Below, one piece after another: positions 45,328 to 54,179 of a stretch of 64,000 bases of DNA. The notes beneath the pieces are model-generated. The model saw only the letters and a list, made by a program, of their open reading frames with translations, was not told the origin of the DNA and did no database searches. The stretch spans positions 3,286,001 through 3,350,000 of the forward strand of contig JALBUN010000045.1 of NCBI GenBank assembly GCA_025174535.1. The letters are read 5' to 3'. The translations under genes were made by a program, and so were the position numbers. Positions within the stretch are counted from its first letter, which is position 1; every line of letters starts with the position of its first letter. The stretch is from Cantharellus purpuraceus (lineage: Eukaryota; Basidiomycota; Agaricomycetes; Cantharellales; Hydnaceae).

Positions 45328-46582
45328 ATGCCACAAATCTTTGAAGATATAAAAGCAATCAAAGGCTGGATAAGTGACAATGATGCACTGATAAAAGCTA
45401 TGGCAAGTCAAATGGAAGTAAAAGATGAATTAATATCTGATCTTATAAATGTCAAGTCTTGGATGAGTGAAAAGGATAGGCAGATCACTATGCTTGAACA
45501 ACAGGTTAATTCCCAGAGTCAGGAAATTCAGGTGCTTAAGAAACAGGTTGAGGAAAAAATACAATTATAACTACTTTGACAGACAGGAAAGAGAATTTAG
45601 ATGAATGGATGAGTGAAATGAATGATATTGTATCAGGATTTGGAACAGATATTCATAAACTTCAGAGACAGGTTAATAGGTGTGTTGCCACAATATCAGA
45701 CCATGGAACAGATATTCATCAACAGGTCAATACACATAATGCAGAGAATCTTATATTGGACTATAGAACAGATATTCATAAACTTCAGAAACAGGTTAAT
45801 AGATGTATTGCAACAATATCAGACATTGTGGAATGGAAATCTGAAGTGCATGAGTGGATTGTAGAAACAGATGATACTGTAGTGGAACTTGGAACAGACA
45901 TTAATAAACTTCAGAAACAGGGTGATAAATATAAAGCAATAATATCTGAGATTGTTGACTGGAAATTTGATATGAATCACTGGGCTGGAAAACAAGAACA
46001 GGAGGTAACAAGGTTACAGGAAAATGGTACCAGAAAGGTGACATTTAAGATAGTGAAAAGAGGTGTAGACTATATACTTATAGACTCAGATCAGTCTTGT
46101 AGACTAAATAGAATGGAATTATTCATAAATGGTGAGCCTAGAAAACTATCTACAATATATACTAGAAAGAATGAAATGTCATCATATGACGTAGATGGTA
46201 ATAGGATTAATTTTCAAACATGGAAGCAAGGAATGACTCAAGGTTTAAGGCATCAAGAAAAAGGTCTAATGAACGATCTCAAACTCCTAGTTCAAGGCAT
46301 CAAGAAAAAAGGTCTAAGGAACGATCTGATTCAGACTCTGATCAATCTGATTCAGACTCTGATCAATCTGATTCAGACTCTGATCAATCTGATTCAGACT
46401 CTGATCAATCTGATTCAGACTCTGATCAATCTGATTCAGACTCTGATCAATCTGATTCAGACTCTGATCAATCTGATTCAGACTCTGATCAATCTGATTC
46501 AGACTCTGATCAATCTGATTCAGACTCTGATCAATCTCAAATTCCTAGTTCAAGAAAAAGATGTAGAGGGAGAACCCAGTAA
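45328..46582 (+). pseudogene. Coiled-coil protein with SDSDSDQ-repeat tail, frameshifted
   Basis: Starts at ATG 45,328 (MPQIFEDIKAIKGWISDND). Two frame changes, one in an A-run near 45,560 and one near 46,220, divide an otherwise continuous protein of about 415 residues. The first two thirds are internal repeats of about 35-40 residues with recurring GTDIHKLQ-Q-VNRC-ATISD and W-S-W units, predicted coiled coil. A short globular block follows (VTFKIVKRGVDYILIDSDQS...MELFINGEPRKLS). The tail is basic/Ser-rich (KASRKRSNERSQ) and then ten SDSDSDQ heptads, ending SQIPSSRKRCRGRTQ. I do not recognise the family. It resembles a structural or scaffold protein more than an enzyme. Confidence 0.6.
46325..46530 (+). 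repeat. 21-bp minisatellite encoding SDSDSDQ
   Basis: About ten head-to-tail units of tctgattcagactctgatca plus a. The unit length is a multiple of three, so all frames stay open; the SDSDSDQ frame is preferred because the flanking basic sequence and stop fit it. The units look identical, suggesting recent expansion. Confidence 0.9.
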
Positions 46583-46651
46583 TGTAAGCCTCCGAAGACG
46601 TAGGATACAAGGTCACCTTGGAGTGAATGGCTGTCCATGAGCAGTCTAATG

Positions 46652-47190
46652 ATGTCCCTATCTGTCGTTTCATTTCTCCATGATTTCCCCTTTAGTAGCT
46701 CAACTTCACACGCTTCGTCAGCTGGCTTGATCAGCATTTCTTGCATCATTTGCTCCTCATATTGTGTCGTTGTGCCCTGGGAATTTGTATATAAAAGGGC
46801 GCTAGTTTTTGCCTTTGGAATCAAAAAACAAGTTTTCAGCCAACGCTCTAAGTCTACACTCTACATCACAATCCATCATCTCTACACTGAGGTAAAACAC
46901 CTTGGTTCAACAATCAGATTTCCCTCCGCCACCGAGAGGTTGCTTCTCCTGAAACCAGCTTTCGCGTACCTCCCAACCGGGCTCCGCATTGTCATCCAGT
47001 CACAGAGCACGATCAGCCATCGGGACCGACCTTTTGCTCCCATCCTCATCCAACCACAGAGCACTATCCCACTTCCCTGTTACGTACCCCTCGTCCTGAT
47101 TGATCTTTGGAGTGCTGAACAACTGCGTTACACACCGTCTGCTTGCTAGGACCATTGCACGCAGGCTTATAGGATCTATTCCATAAGCGA
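46652..47190 (+). mobile_element. LTR B fragment inside the 7.9-kb element
   Basis: Matches 40,000-40,578, including the TATATAAAAGGGC box at about 46,790 and the AACCGACA end. The LTR start is absent. It lies just 3' of the coiled-coil ORF. The adjoining 47,191-47,340 could encode SDIIGLLKDNDSIIWYTMPL, of unknown origin. Confidence 0.7.
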
Positions 47191-47689
47191 ACCGACACCG
47201 AGTGACATCATCGGGCTGCTCAAGGACAACGATTCAATTATCTGGTACACCATGCCGCTGCAAAGTCTCACCTACTGTCTGCTCAGTAAGTGCATCATTA
47301 TCAACCCTCACAGCCAAAAGGCTGTCCTTTGATAATGTGATCAAACTGCTCCTGACAAGGTGACCTTCCATCCAACGTCATTACCATGATATGATAATAT
47401 CCAATCGGCTGGTACACCTATTTAGCTATGCAGCAAAGAATTTGGAATGAAAGACTGGTAAGATAGGAAACAAGGAACTGGTAGAAGAATGATAGATGAA
47501 AGGACAGGGAATTCTGTATGGGACTTTGTTGTAGTATTCAGAACGAGTGCATGCATCTGGCTATTGACAACTTTAGAAAATATATATAATTCAATTTATA
47601 AATATTAGATAAAAATATGGACATTCTGCTCTTCAGAACTATGCACATATCTAGTAAATAAATTTTATATATCCTTCTTTATTGACATC
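47191..47689. other. Spacer, possible captured exon fragment then AT-rich DNA
   Basis: 47,191-47,290 is open and less AT-rich than its surroundings (see the LTR B entry). The remainder to 47,689 shows no gene. Confidence 0.3.
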
Positions 47690-47914
47690 ATGGGTAAAGA
47701 TAAGAAGTGCAATGATTGGAGTTCTCATGATCTTTGGGATTATGGTATAATGGTTGACACACAATGGACTAAACAGTTTTTTGAGACAGATTTTAGAGAT
47801 ATTACTTTAGATACTGATGATGAGATCCTCAGTTTTGATTACAAAAAAGATGATGTGAAATGTTTAAAGGAGTCTTCAAGAAAATTTTTTACATACTTAG
47901 ATAAGGAAGAATAA
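47690..47914 (+). CDS. Small acidic ORF of the 7.9-kb element, 74 aa
   Basis: ATG 47,690 to 47,914, intact. Rich in Asp/Glu/Lys and aromatics (SSHDLWDYGIMVDTQWTKQF, ITLDTDDEILSFDYKKDDVK). No family recognised. It is followed 22 nt later by another small ORF, suggesting a compact gene array within the element. Confidence 0.4.
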   Translation: MGKDKKCNDWSSHDLWDYGIMVDTQWTKQFFETDFRDITLDTDDEILSFDYKKDDVKCLKESSRKFFTYLDKEE

Positions 47915-47936
47915 GGGAAAAAGTGCTTTAGAGGAA

Positions 47937-48182
47937 ATGACAATACCTTGCATTCAAACATTGAGAAAAGTCCCCCAGTTTTACCTAGTAACTGTTACAA
48001 GAGAGCTTGATCATGCTATCACAGAAGGGTTGTTTTCAGAAGTGATAACAAATGTAAGGTGTTGTTTCCCTGTAACAGTAACAGGTATGAAACATATTAA
48101 TAGTAGAAAGAATGTTCTACAGTGTTTTGAAGCATTTAAGAAGTTTGTAGATATACTTGATAGGAAATTAGATGAGAAATAA
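47937..48182 (+). CDS. Small ORF of the 7.9-kb element, 81 aa
   Basis: ATG 47,937 to 48,182. Mixed alpha/beta composition (FYLVTVTRELDHAITEGLFS, VRCCFPVTVTGMKHINSRK, CFEAFKKFVDILDRKLDEK). Intact frame, unknown family. Confidence 0.4.
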   Translation: MTIPCIQTLRKVPQFYLVTVTRELDHAITEGLFSEVITNVRCCFPVTVTGMKHINSRKNVLQCFEAFKKFVDILDRKLDEK

Positions 48183-48220
48183 TGAGTTTTGAAAATTAAT
48201 ATATAATAACCAGAGACACC

Positions 48221-48400
48221 ATGTTGAATATACCCGAGATTGGTGATAAGGTATCATTTATCAATGCAAGAACACAAATGACAGTGACAGGTATTGTTAC
48301 ATTAGTAACTGGCACTTTGTCAGATGACACTTTGCTAATAACTGTTACTTATGATGACAATGAGATTCAGCTACCACTACGTGCACTACAACAAGTATAA
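48221..48400 (+). CDS. Small beta-rich ORF, 59 aa
   Basis: ATG 48,221, stop at 48,400. The sequence GDKVSFINARTQMTVTGIV, VTGTLSDDTLLITVTYDDN and EIQLPL has alternating hydrophobic strands like a small SH3/Tudor-type barrel; this is a pattern judgement only. It is the third in a row of closely spaced small ORFs. Confidence 0.35.
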   Translation: MLNIPEIGDKVSFINARTQMTVTGIVTLVTGTLSDDTLLITVTYDDNEIQLPLRALQQV

Positions 48401-48451
48401 GATAAATCAGATAAGTGAATATGCAATATTTTTATTCACTCAAATGAAGGC

Positions 48452-48675
48452 ATGTGTGGTGATAGTGAAAAAATTCAAATTACTTGGAAGTGCAATCATA
48501 TAACCACTACATCTGTAGTTACAGATTGTAAGGATATTAAATGTCCTAAGAGCTCTGAACATTCAAAAATACTCATCATGATACTAATGGTACTTATTGT
48601 TGTGTGAACAAAAGTTCAAATCTTGAAATTATCCAAGTGAAAATAAATGAAAAATGTTGTGAGTGTAGAAACTAG
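48452..48675 (+). pseudogene. Cys-rich small ORF, frameshifted
   Basis: ATG 48,452 opens MCGDSEKIQITWKCNHITTT with CX-type pairs (DCKDIKCPKSSEHS). In that frame it ends in a hydrophobic tail at 48,607. Shifting by one base in an A-run near 48,570 instead gives a Cys-rich end (GTYCCVNKSS, INEKCCECRN) to 48,675. The second reading looks more like a zinc-ribbon protein. Low certainty. Confidence 0.3.
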
Positions 48676-48693
48676 GACTTTTAAATCAACTCC

Positions 48694-49344
48694 TTATGAG
48701 GATTCTTTGAACATCTGATTTCTTATACTTTGGAATATAATGTCAATAGCATTAGAACACTCTTCAAACTGAGCTTCTATGCTGTATCCAGAGGAAGGAT
48801 ATACAACAATTGAAACACCCTGATTGTTATTGGTGGTTTCATATAATTTTAACCTACCATCCTTAGTTATGATCATACCATAGATTGTGATTTTACTTTT
48901 CTTGAAAACTCTCTGCTGTTGTTTCAATGCAACAACCATTGATGTAACCAAATTGTTATACACATCACAGTTCTTACAAGTTTCCCCAGCAATAGAAATA
49001 TCACACTTCTTGCCAGTTTCTCTAGCAATAGAAATATTACAACTAGGCAGATTATCCTGTTGCATGGTTTGCAGACTTGACATACAATGATTTTGTTGAA
49101 TCCAGGTTGAATTACTTATTTCATTGCCCTTTTCAATCATCTTATTGTACAGTGCTTCTGGTGTTTTATCTCTTTCCTGAGAAACCGATCCAGCTGGAAA
49201 GAAGTCCTTTGGGGGATTTCTTAATCTGAATTTTATGTAGATGGTGTCAGAGTCTATATACAAAGGATTTTCATCATCCTCTGGTTCTTTTTTAACAAAG
49301 ACAGTAGATATTTTACGAACAACTTGCTTAGAGACAGACAACAT
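48694..49344 (-). CDS. Antisense 216-aa ORF of the 7.9-kb element
   Basis: Intact frame, ATG 49,344, stop 48,694. N-terminus basic (VSKQVVRKISTVFVKKEPEDDE). The middle has two copies of a Cys-bearing motif (SCNISIARETGKKCDISIAG, ETCKNCDVY). A helical C-terminal part contains VTSMVVALKQQQRVFKKSK and SIEAQFEECSNAIDIIFQSI. It is transcribed toward the small-ORF cluster and divergent from the transposase, whose start is about 100 bp away, so they could share a promoter region. KKEPEDDE resembles a SUMO consensus. No family recognised. Confidence 0.5.
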   Translation of the reverse strand: MLSVSKQVVRKISTVFVKKEPEDDENPLYIDSDTIYIKFRLRNPPKDFFPAGSVSQERDKTPEALYNKMIEKGNEISNSTWIQQNHCMSSLQTMQQDNLPSCNISIARETGKKCDISIAGETCKNCDVYNNLVTSMVVALKQQQRVFKKSKITIYGMIITKDGRLKLYETTNNNQGVSIVVYPSSGYSIEAQFEECSNAIDIIFQSIRNQMFKESS

Positions 49345-49440
49345 AGCTTCATAGAATAAATATTATTTAATTTAAAATTCAATTATCAAAAAAATGAACA
49401 TATTTTTGTTTTACTGTAATATAAGAGTATCTTAGTCAAA

Positions 49441-50916
49441 ATGCCCTCAGACCAGCAAAAACGCACAAAGGAGCAAAAAGAGAAAGAGCAAAAAGAGAAA
49501 GAATAAAAAGAGCTTCAGCAACTTAAAATGTGGAATGATCAAAGGGACAGAGCATATAATAAGTTGATGGACAATCATTGGAATTTTCTATACACAAAGT
49601 GGCCTGTCTTAGAACACAAAAAATATCATAGAACAAAACTAAAAGATATGAATGACATGGATGATGTAAAAAAAGTAGTATATAACAAGCTTGGACCAAT
49701 ACCAGTATTTTTCTTTCTTGTGGTATTGTTTTCAGTTGAAGAACATTCTACACCTTATAGAGAGATAGAAAAAGGCTTGTTAGTACTATATCATCTACTC
49801 AAAGGTCCTACTTATGAAGAAATAGGAAATTTCATGCCATCAAGTAGCTTTTATGATGTTCATAAGGAATTTTATGGTCGTCTGCATCATCTTAACTTTG
49901 ATCTAGATAAACAAGTTACTGATTCACTGCGTACAATGTTCTCAAATATAATAATAAGGATATTATCAGCTCTTATAAAGAATCCTCCAAAAATGGAATC
50001 AGTGACATTACTTCTTGATGGTCATGATACAAGAGGAATTTTGATTGGATCGACATCTGAAGAGGGGTACTCACATAAATTTAAAAGGCAGGATTTCGTA
50101 CTCAAGTATGCATTGACATTAATCAAATGGTTCTATTCACCTCACCTTCATTGGCATGTAAACTAAATCCTGATGCAAAAATGTTTGTAGAGATGGCTGT
50201 ATGGAATAAAATAGATAAGAATGATCAGATAGGCTTTGATGGAGCTTATCCATCTGCTATTCCAGAAGTAGTAAAGGCAAGTATATTAAAGCCTAAGAAC
50301 TTCTTTTATCCTTTTCTGAAGCCAAAAAATGTTGAACTTAAACCTGAAGAAAAGATTTTTAATAAGAAGTTTGGTGCCTTTCGTTCAACAGTAGAAGCAT
50401 TCTTTGGAGGGTTTGCAATATTGTTTGAAAAATTTGATAATAAGAGATCTATTAGAACTACAAATCCTGCTGTCTTTAATCTGGAATTAAAGGTAGCATG
50501 TCTATTATGGAATATTAAGAAATTTGTAGAACTACGTAAGATCAAACCATCCCCTTATCATGAAAAATGGTGTGAACAATATTTTGATTACCCTGAGGAA
50601 GAGGACCCAGATATTGAGCCACCCAGATCATTACTGGAAAGAGCAGAAGATGTTGACAAGATGACTCTATCTCAACAACGACTATTAGAAAGATGTGAGT
50701 ATGATGTGGAGATGCATTATGAGACTGAAAATGAAGTAGAACAAATAATAAGGCAAAGAAAAAGGAAAGTACGTAGAATATTTAGTTAAATGGAAATGTT
50801 ATGCAGAGAAAACTTGGGAAGCAACATCAAGCTTCAAATCTACAGAATGTATTAAAGAGTATTGGAAAGACAATAGTAATAGTATTATTGTATACCTATG
50901 CTACATTCAACTGTAA
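49441..50916 (+). pseudogene. DDE_4 (PIF/Harbinger-like) transposase with C-terminal chromodomain
   Basis: From ATG 49,441 the frame has a TAA at about 49,504, then stays open from about 49,507. A helix-turn-helix-like block (LLVLYHLLKGPTYEEIGNFM) precedes the catalytic core: first Asp in LLLDGHDTRG (about 50,020), second in GFDGAYP (about 50,235), Glu in FRSTVEAFFGGF (about 50,390). The frame changes once at about 50,127 (reading resumes at MVLFTSPSLACKL). It changes again at about 50,765, after which EYLVKWKCYAEKTWEA and CIKEYWKD form a chromodomain ending at 50,916. Active relatives cut and paste DNA with 3-bp duplications; a chromodomain would steer insertion to marked chromatin. This copy is inactive. 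Confidence 0.8.
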
Positions 50917-50972
50917 ATTTTTTTTCCCAGAATAAAATTGAATATTTGTATGTTTTATACTTATAGGTATCT

Positions 50973-51470
50973 ATGGAGACTGATCCATTACTGAAACAGC
51001 GTCTCAATCAACAGTTTTACCAAAAGCCTTTTCACAGCAATCCACACCGGCTAGCTAATTGTACAACGTGTGACTGGTACCCCTTTGGGCAGTATCTGGA
51101 CCGTTCATATGCTGAAGGTGAAGTGTTCCAGCTTTCAAAGTATCCTCATATCAAATATGTATTTCTTGGTCTACAACCTGATAAAATAGGCTATAATGAA
51201 AGTGATCCTATTTTTGTAGCAGAATTTGCAGGTTTTCTGAATAAAACCAACAGATTTGTAAGTGGTTCTGATCCAACCTCTGGATATGCACACATTATAA
51301 CCACACATGTGAATCAGGCATTTGTTAGACAGCCAGGCCCAGATATAAATAGGCAGAAACTATATCTTGGCCGTACAGTGCACATGATCTACATAACTAG
51401 TATTCTTATACTATTGGCTTTGCTGTGTTGGACAGTGTCCAGACATACCAATGAAGATAAGAATTCATAA
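50973..51470 (+). CDS. Possible tail-anchored membrane protein, 165 aa
   Basis: Intact ORF from ATG 50,973. The N-terminal 135 residues are soluble, with a possible short motif CTTCDWYPFGQYL and a stretch SKYPHIKYVFLGLQPDKIGY. The C-terminus has one hydrophobic helix (MIYITSILILLALLCWTVS) followed by a polar tail (RHTNEDKNS). There is no signal peptide, so a tail anchor is the simplest reading. It lies between transposase and right terminal repeat. A membrane protein is unusual cargo for a DNA transposon. No family recognised. Confidence 0.5.
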   Translation: METDPLLKQRLNQQFYQKPFHSNPHRLANCTTCDWYPFGQYLDRSYAEGEVFQLSKYPHIKYVFLGLQPDKIGYNESDPIFVAEFAGFLNKTNRFVSGSDPTSGYAHIITTHVNQAFVRQPGPDINRQKLYLGRTVHMIYITSILILLALLCWTVSRHTNEDKNS

Positions 51471-51549
51471 TGGCATGTCTAAATCTATGGAGAAAGAAGC
51501 TTGTTGATGATATAAGGTGATGATTTTTGTTTTTAAAATGACCTCCCTA

Positions 51550-52115
51550 GACGCTTGTTCGGAATCATGTCAGTATACAATATTCTGATGTATAGGAGAT
51601 ATACAGCAGGATTTCAATGATACATAAAGCCAGGGAGTTACAATTTGGATATCTTAAAAGATTTTGGATGTGTGAAATTTTCATAAATATAAACATATAT
51701 TCTATATTTTAATAAACTTTAAAAGATAAGATATTTGGTTGAGATGAACATAATTATTTACATGGATATAATAGGAATGTATATATGAATATAATTGGTA
51801 TTATATAGGGTATTTAGATATACAAATACCAGGTGGGGATTAAAGATAGTTCAAATTATGTTATAAGTATTGTATAAGAAAGAATCAATGATATTTGGAT
51901 GTTCCTTCAAGAGAGTTGCCACCACTAAATCAGGAAAAAAAGAATTATTTTTGAGAATTATGCCAAAATATCAAAATATGTTTTAATCTAGTATATTGTG
52001 TAAAATTTGAGAATCATGTTGAAATATGAAAATAAGTTTGAATTGAAGTGTATTGTATAAAATTTGAGGAAAATAGGTTGTACATACGTATTTGTTGTAT
52101 TTCTGAATAAGCGTC
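51550..52115 (+). repeat. Right 566-bp terminal direct repeat
   Basis: Looks identical to 44,223-44,788. Outer flank TAAGC, inner flank CCCTA. No ORF. Confidence 0.9.
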
Positions 52116-52697
52116 TAAGCAAACTGGATGGCTCTCACATGTTCCAGGTTCACCTCTCTGATCCGATATTCCTCACTGCTCATTCCCCCTGATCAACTCC
52201 ACCGGACCTATCTATAGTTTCTGAGGAGTATCATGAGTTCGCCAACGTGTTCAGCAAGTCTAAAGCTGACTCCCTAGCAGAACACCAACCATACAATCTC
52301 AAGATTGAGTTGGATGACAACTCCACCCCTCCACTTGGCCCTATCTACTTGCTATCCCAAAAAGAGCTACTGGCTCTCTGATCATTCATAGACAAGAACT
52401 TGGCTACAGGCTTCATCCACCCATCCCTATCTCCCCATGGAGCTCTGGTCCTATTTGTCTGCAAAAAGGATGGATCACTCCGCCTATGTGTCAACTTCCA
52501 TGGACTTAACAAGATCACAAAGAAAGACTGATACCCAATACCCCACACTGCAGACCTACTCGAGAGTCCTCAAAAAGCTAAGATCTATTCCAAAATAGAT
52601 CTCCGACATGCCTACCATCTAGTCCACATCCGAGAAGGCAATGAATGGAAAATGACTTTCTGCATGCGATATGGATCTTTTGAGTGGTGTGTATGCC
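52116..52697 (+). pseudogene. G1 reverse transcriptase, N-terminal half
   Basis: Continues G1 after the 7.9-kb element: [75 protein letters not shown], then AKIYSKIDLRHAYHLV and MRYGSFEWCV. There are in-frame TGA codons at about 52,190, about 52,378 and after KKD. It is cut by LTR A at 52,698; ATGCC is duplicated, and MPFGLTNAL continues at 54,152. Confidence 0.88.
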
Positions 52698-54151
52698 TGT
52701 TTTGGAACCCGCAAAATTATGGTGTTAGGGAAAACTCTAAATCACCACAATTCCGTGAATGAACAGCTGAGAAGAATATCAAATTCTACTGCAGCACAAC
52801 TCCAGAAATGATTTAATGTTTGTACTTTGGTTACAATCCATTGTAATGGTCAATGCAGACGATACGTAGGAAGGTAATACATTTCTTAGCAGTAGGGAAT
52901 GAATAAGACTTCCAGAGTCTGAGTTCACAGACGCTTAGGGGTCCAGATATTCCAAAAAGAGGGCAATGCACTTAGAGGCTAGAGGAAGTAGGTGGATGAA
53001 TCCAACCATCCAACCAGTGACACTCAGAAGCGGGTAACAGCAATGTGCGAAGTAGTCTAGCAACTGCTTCACACGAGTTCAAGATCCTAATGCTCTGCAA
53101 AGGCAGTACACACTAGTAACTTAAACAAAGAGCACTAATGGCAGGACTATCGACAGACAATCTCACCCTGTAGATTTGTAGTCACATTAGGCAGATACTA
53201 CACTCATGCCCAAAGCAGGACAATCACTACTTTGAGTGCAATCAAATACAGTTACACAACTGTAAGCGACCCTTGAACTGGACAATCAACAGTTACTGAG
53301 ATATAGAGGATGACACTGTATGTCACTCTAGTCACACTGATGTGCAAATGATAGGGTAGAAAATGGTTATTAATTTCAGAGGCAGAATGGCCTCCTTTTA
53401 TATTGTATTTACAGGAGCTGACTAATACTACTGGAAACTTCTACCTATTAATAGACAGAAACTACTGGAAGCTAGTGGAATATGTGAGAAGGAGGTGGAA
53501 GTTTCCTAGCCAATGAGCTGCTTGGATTTGCTCTGACTCATGGCATGAGTCATGGATGGAGTCATAGTGTGACTCAGAGCAGGAGTCATAGTATGAGTAA
53601 TCACAGGAGTCATGGTATGAGTCATGGAAGGAGTCATAGCATGAGTCATGGCAGGAGTCATTGCATGAGTCACCATTACTCAAATAACTCGGTCAATACT
53701 TTGTTTCCCTGGCTGATCAGCAAGCTATGGGCAGGCACAGCTTCCATTGAACTCTCCACCGAAAATGGAGTCAGGAGGAGCAGTGGTTGTGAAGATATTG
53801 AGCATTTACTGGCAGTGGTGACCAGATTGAGTTGGAGATTGAAATGAGTCATGTGATTGAAAATGAGTCAGTTGTCTGGGTGACTCCAGCTGACTTTAAA
53901 GCTGCTGACATCTGCGAAGGTTTGTGGGTCCATGTGGGTCCCAAACTTTGCCCAGCAGAACAACAAGGTTGTGGACTCATTTCTGCATGGAAAATTCCTG
54001 AAAAAATATGAAAAAATAGAGAATATTTGAATGGCCCTGAATCAAGAGAAAGCAGCACATATATGCTGATATTTTGAGGCCATGAAGTGAAATTGTACAG
54101 TTTTGGGACTTTTAAACAAGATCTTTTTAAGGGAAAACCAGTTCCCATACA
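52698..54151 (-). mobile_element. Solo LTR A (TGAGTCA-rich variant) with 5-bp target duplication
   Basis: 1,454 bp from TGTTTTGGAA to TTCCCATACA, flanked by ATGCC at 52,693-52,697 and 54,152-54,156. A TATA-like stretch (complement of ttttatatt) lies near 53,396. Upstream of it, at 53,530-53,690, is a 24-bp tandem array with bZIP-type sites. It is the clearest proof that family A elements make 5-bp duplications. Confidence 0.92.
53530..53680 (-). promoter_or_regulatory. 24-bp tandem array with TGASTCA sites in LTR U3
   Basis: About five 24-bp units beginning ggagtcat contain six perfect TGAGTCA/TGACTCA heptamers, and two more occur near 53,840-53,870. TGASTCA is the known binding site of Gcn4/AP-1-type bZIP factors. 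The array sits 5' of the LTR TATA region in the sense orientation. A shorter version is in 7,931-8,561. Confidence 0.55.
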
Positions 54152-54179
54152 ATGCCCTTTGGACTAACCAATGCTCTGG
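54152..54179 (+). pseudogene. G1 RT motif fragment (MPFGLTNAL)
   Basis: Twenty-eight bases that continue the RT between two LTR insertions. The catalytic YxDD motif and the whole thumb/connection should follow but are gone. Confidence 0.8.

Larger units (their letters stand above)
44223..52115 (+). mobile_element. 7.9-kb DDE_4 (PIF/Harbinger-like) element with 566-bp terminal direct repeats
   Basis: Inserted in G1 with a 3-bp TAA duplication (44,220-44,222 and 52,116-52,118). Removing it and one TAA rejoins the G1 frame MVFARL/SKLDG. The outer ends are GACGCTTGTTCGGAA and TTCTGAATAAGCGTC, matching 13 of 15 as inverted repeats. Each end is a 566-bp direct repeat that itself starts and ends with these motifs. 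Inside are a coiled-coil ORF, small ORFs, an antisense ORF, a chromodomain-bearing transposase and a possible tail-anchored protein; an LTR B fragment lies within. A 3-bp AT-rich duplication fits PIF/Harbinger, while long terminal direct repeats do not. Several ORFs carry frameshifts, so this copy is probably inactive. Confidence 0.8.

Noticed and set aside
46325..46530. Possible CRISPR-like array
   Set aside because: Direct tandem repeats without spacers in a eukaryotic genome.
45576..46640. LIQTLIN-repeat protein in the alternative frame of the minisatellite
   Set aside because: Same DNA as the SDSDSDQ repeat; the flanking basic linker and stop fit the SDSDSDQ frame, and the repeat length of 21 keeps every frame open.
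44223..52115. Interpretation as an LTR retrotransposon
   Set aside because: No Gag, reverse transcriptase or retroviral integrase inside, the duplication is 3 bp, and the only enzyme is DDE_4-like; kept as LTR-like in layout only.
53545..53847. Plus-strand ORF with His/Ser repeats (SHGMSHGRSHS)
   Set aside because: Lies within LTR U3; it is a translation of the 24-bp TGAGTCA array, not a gene.
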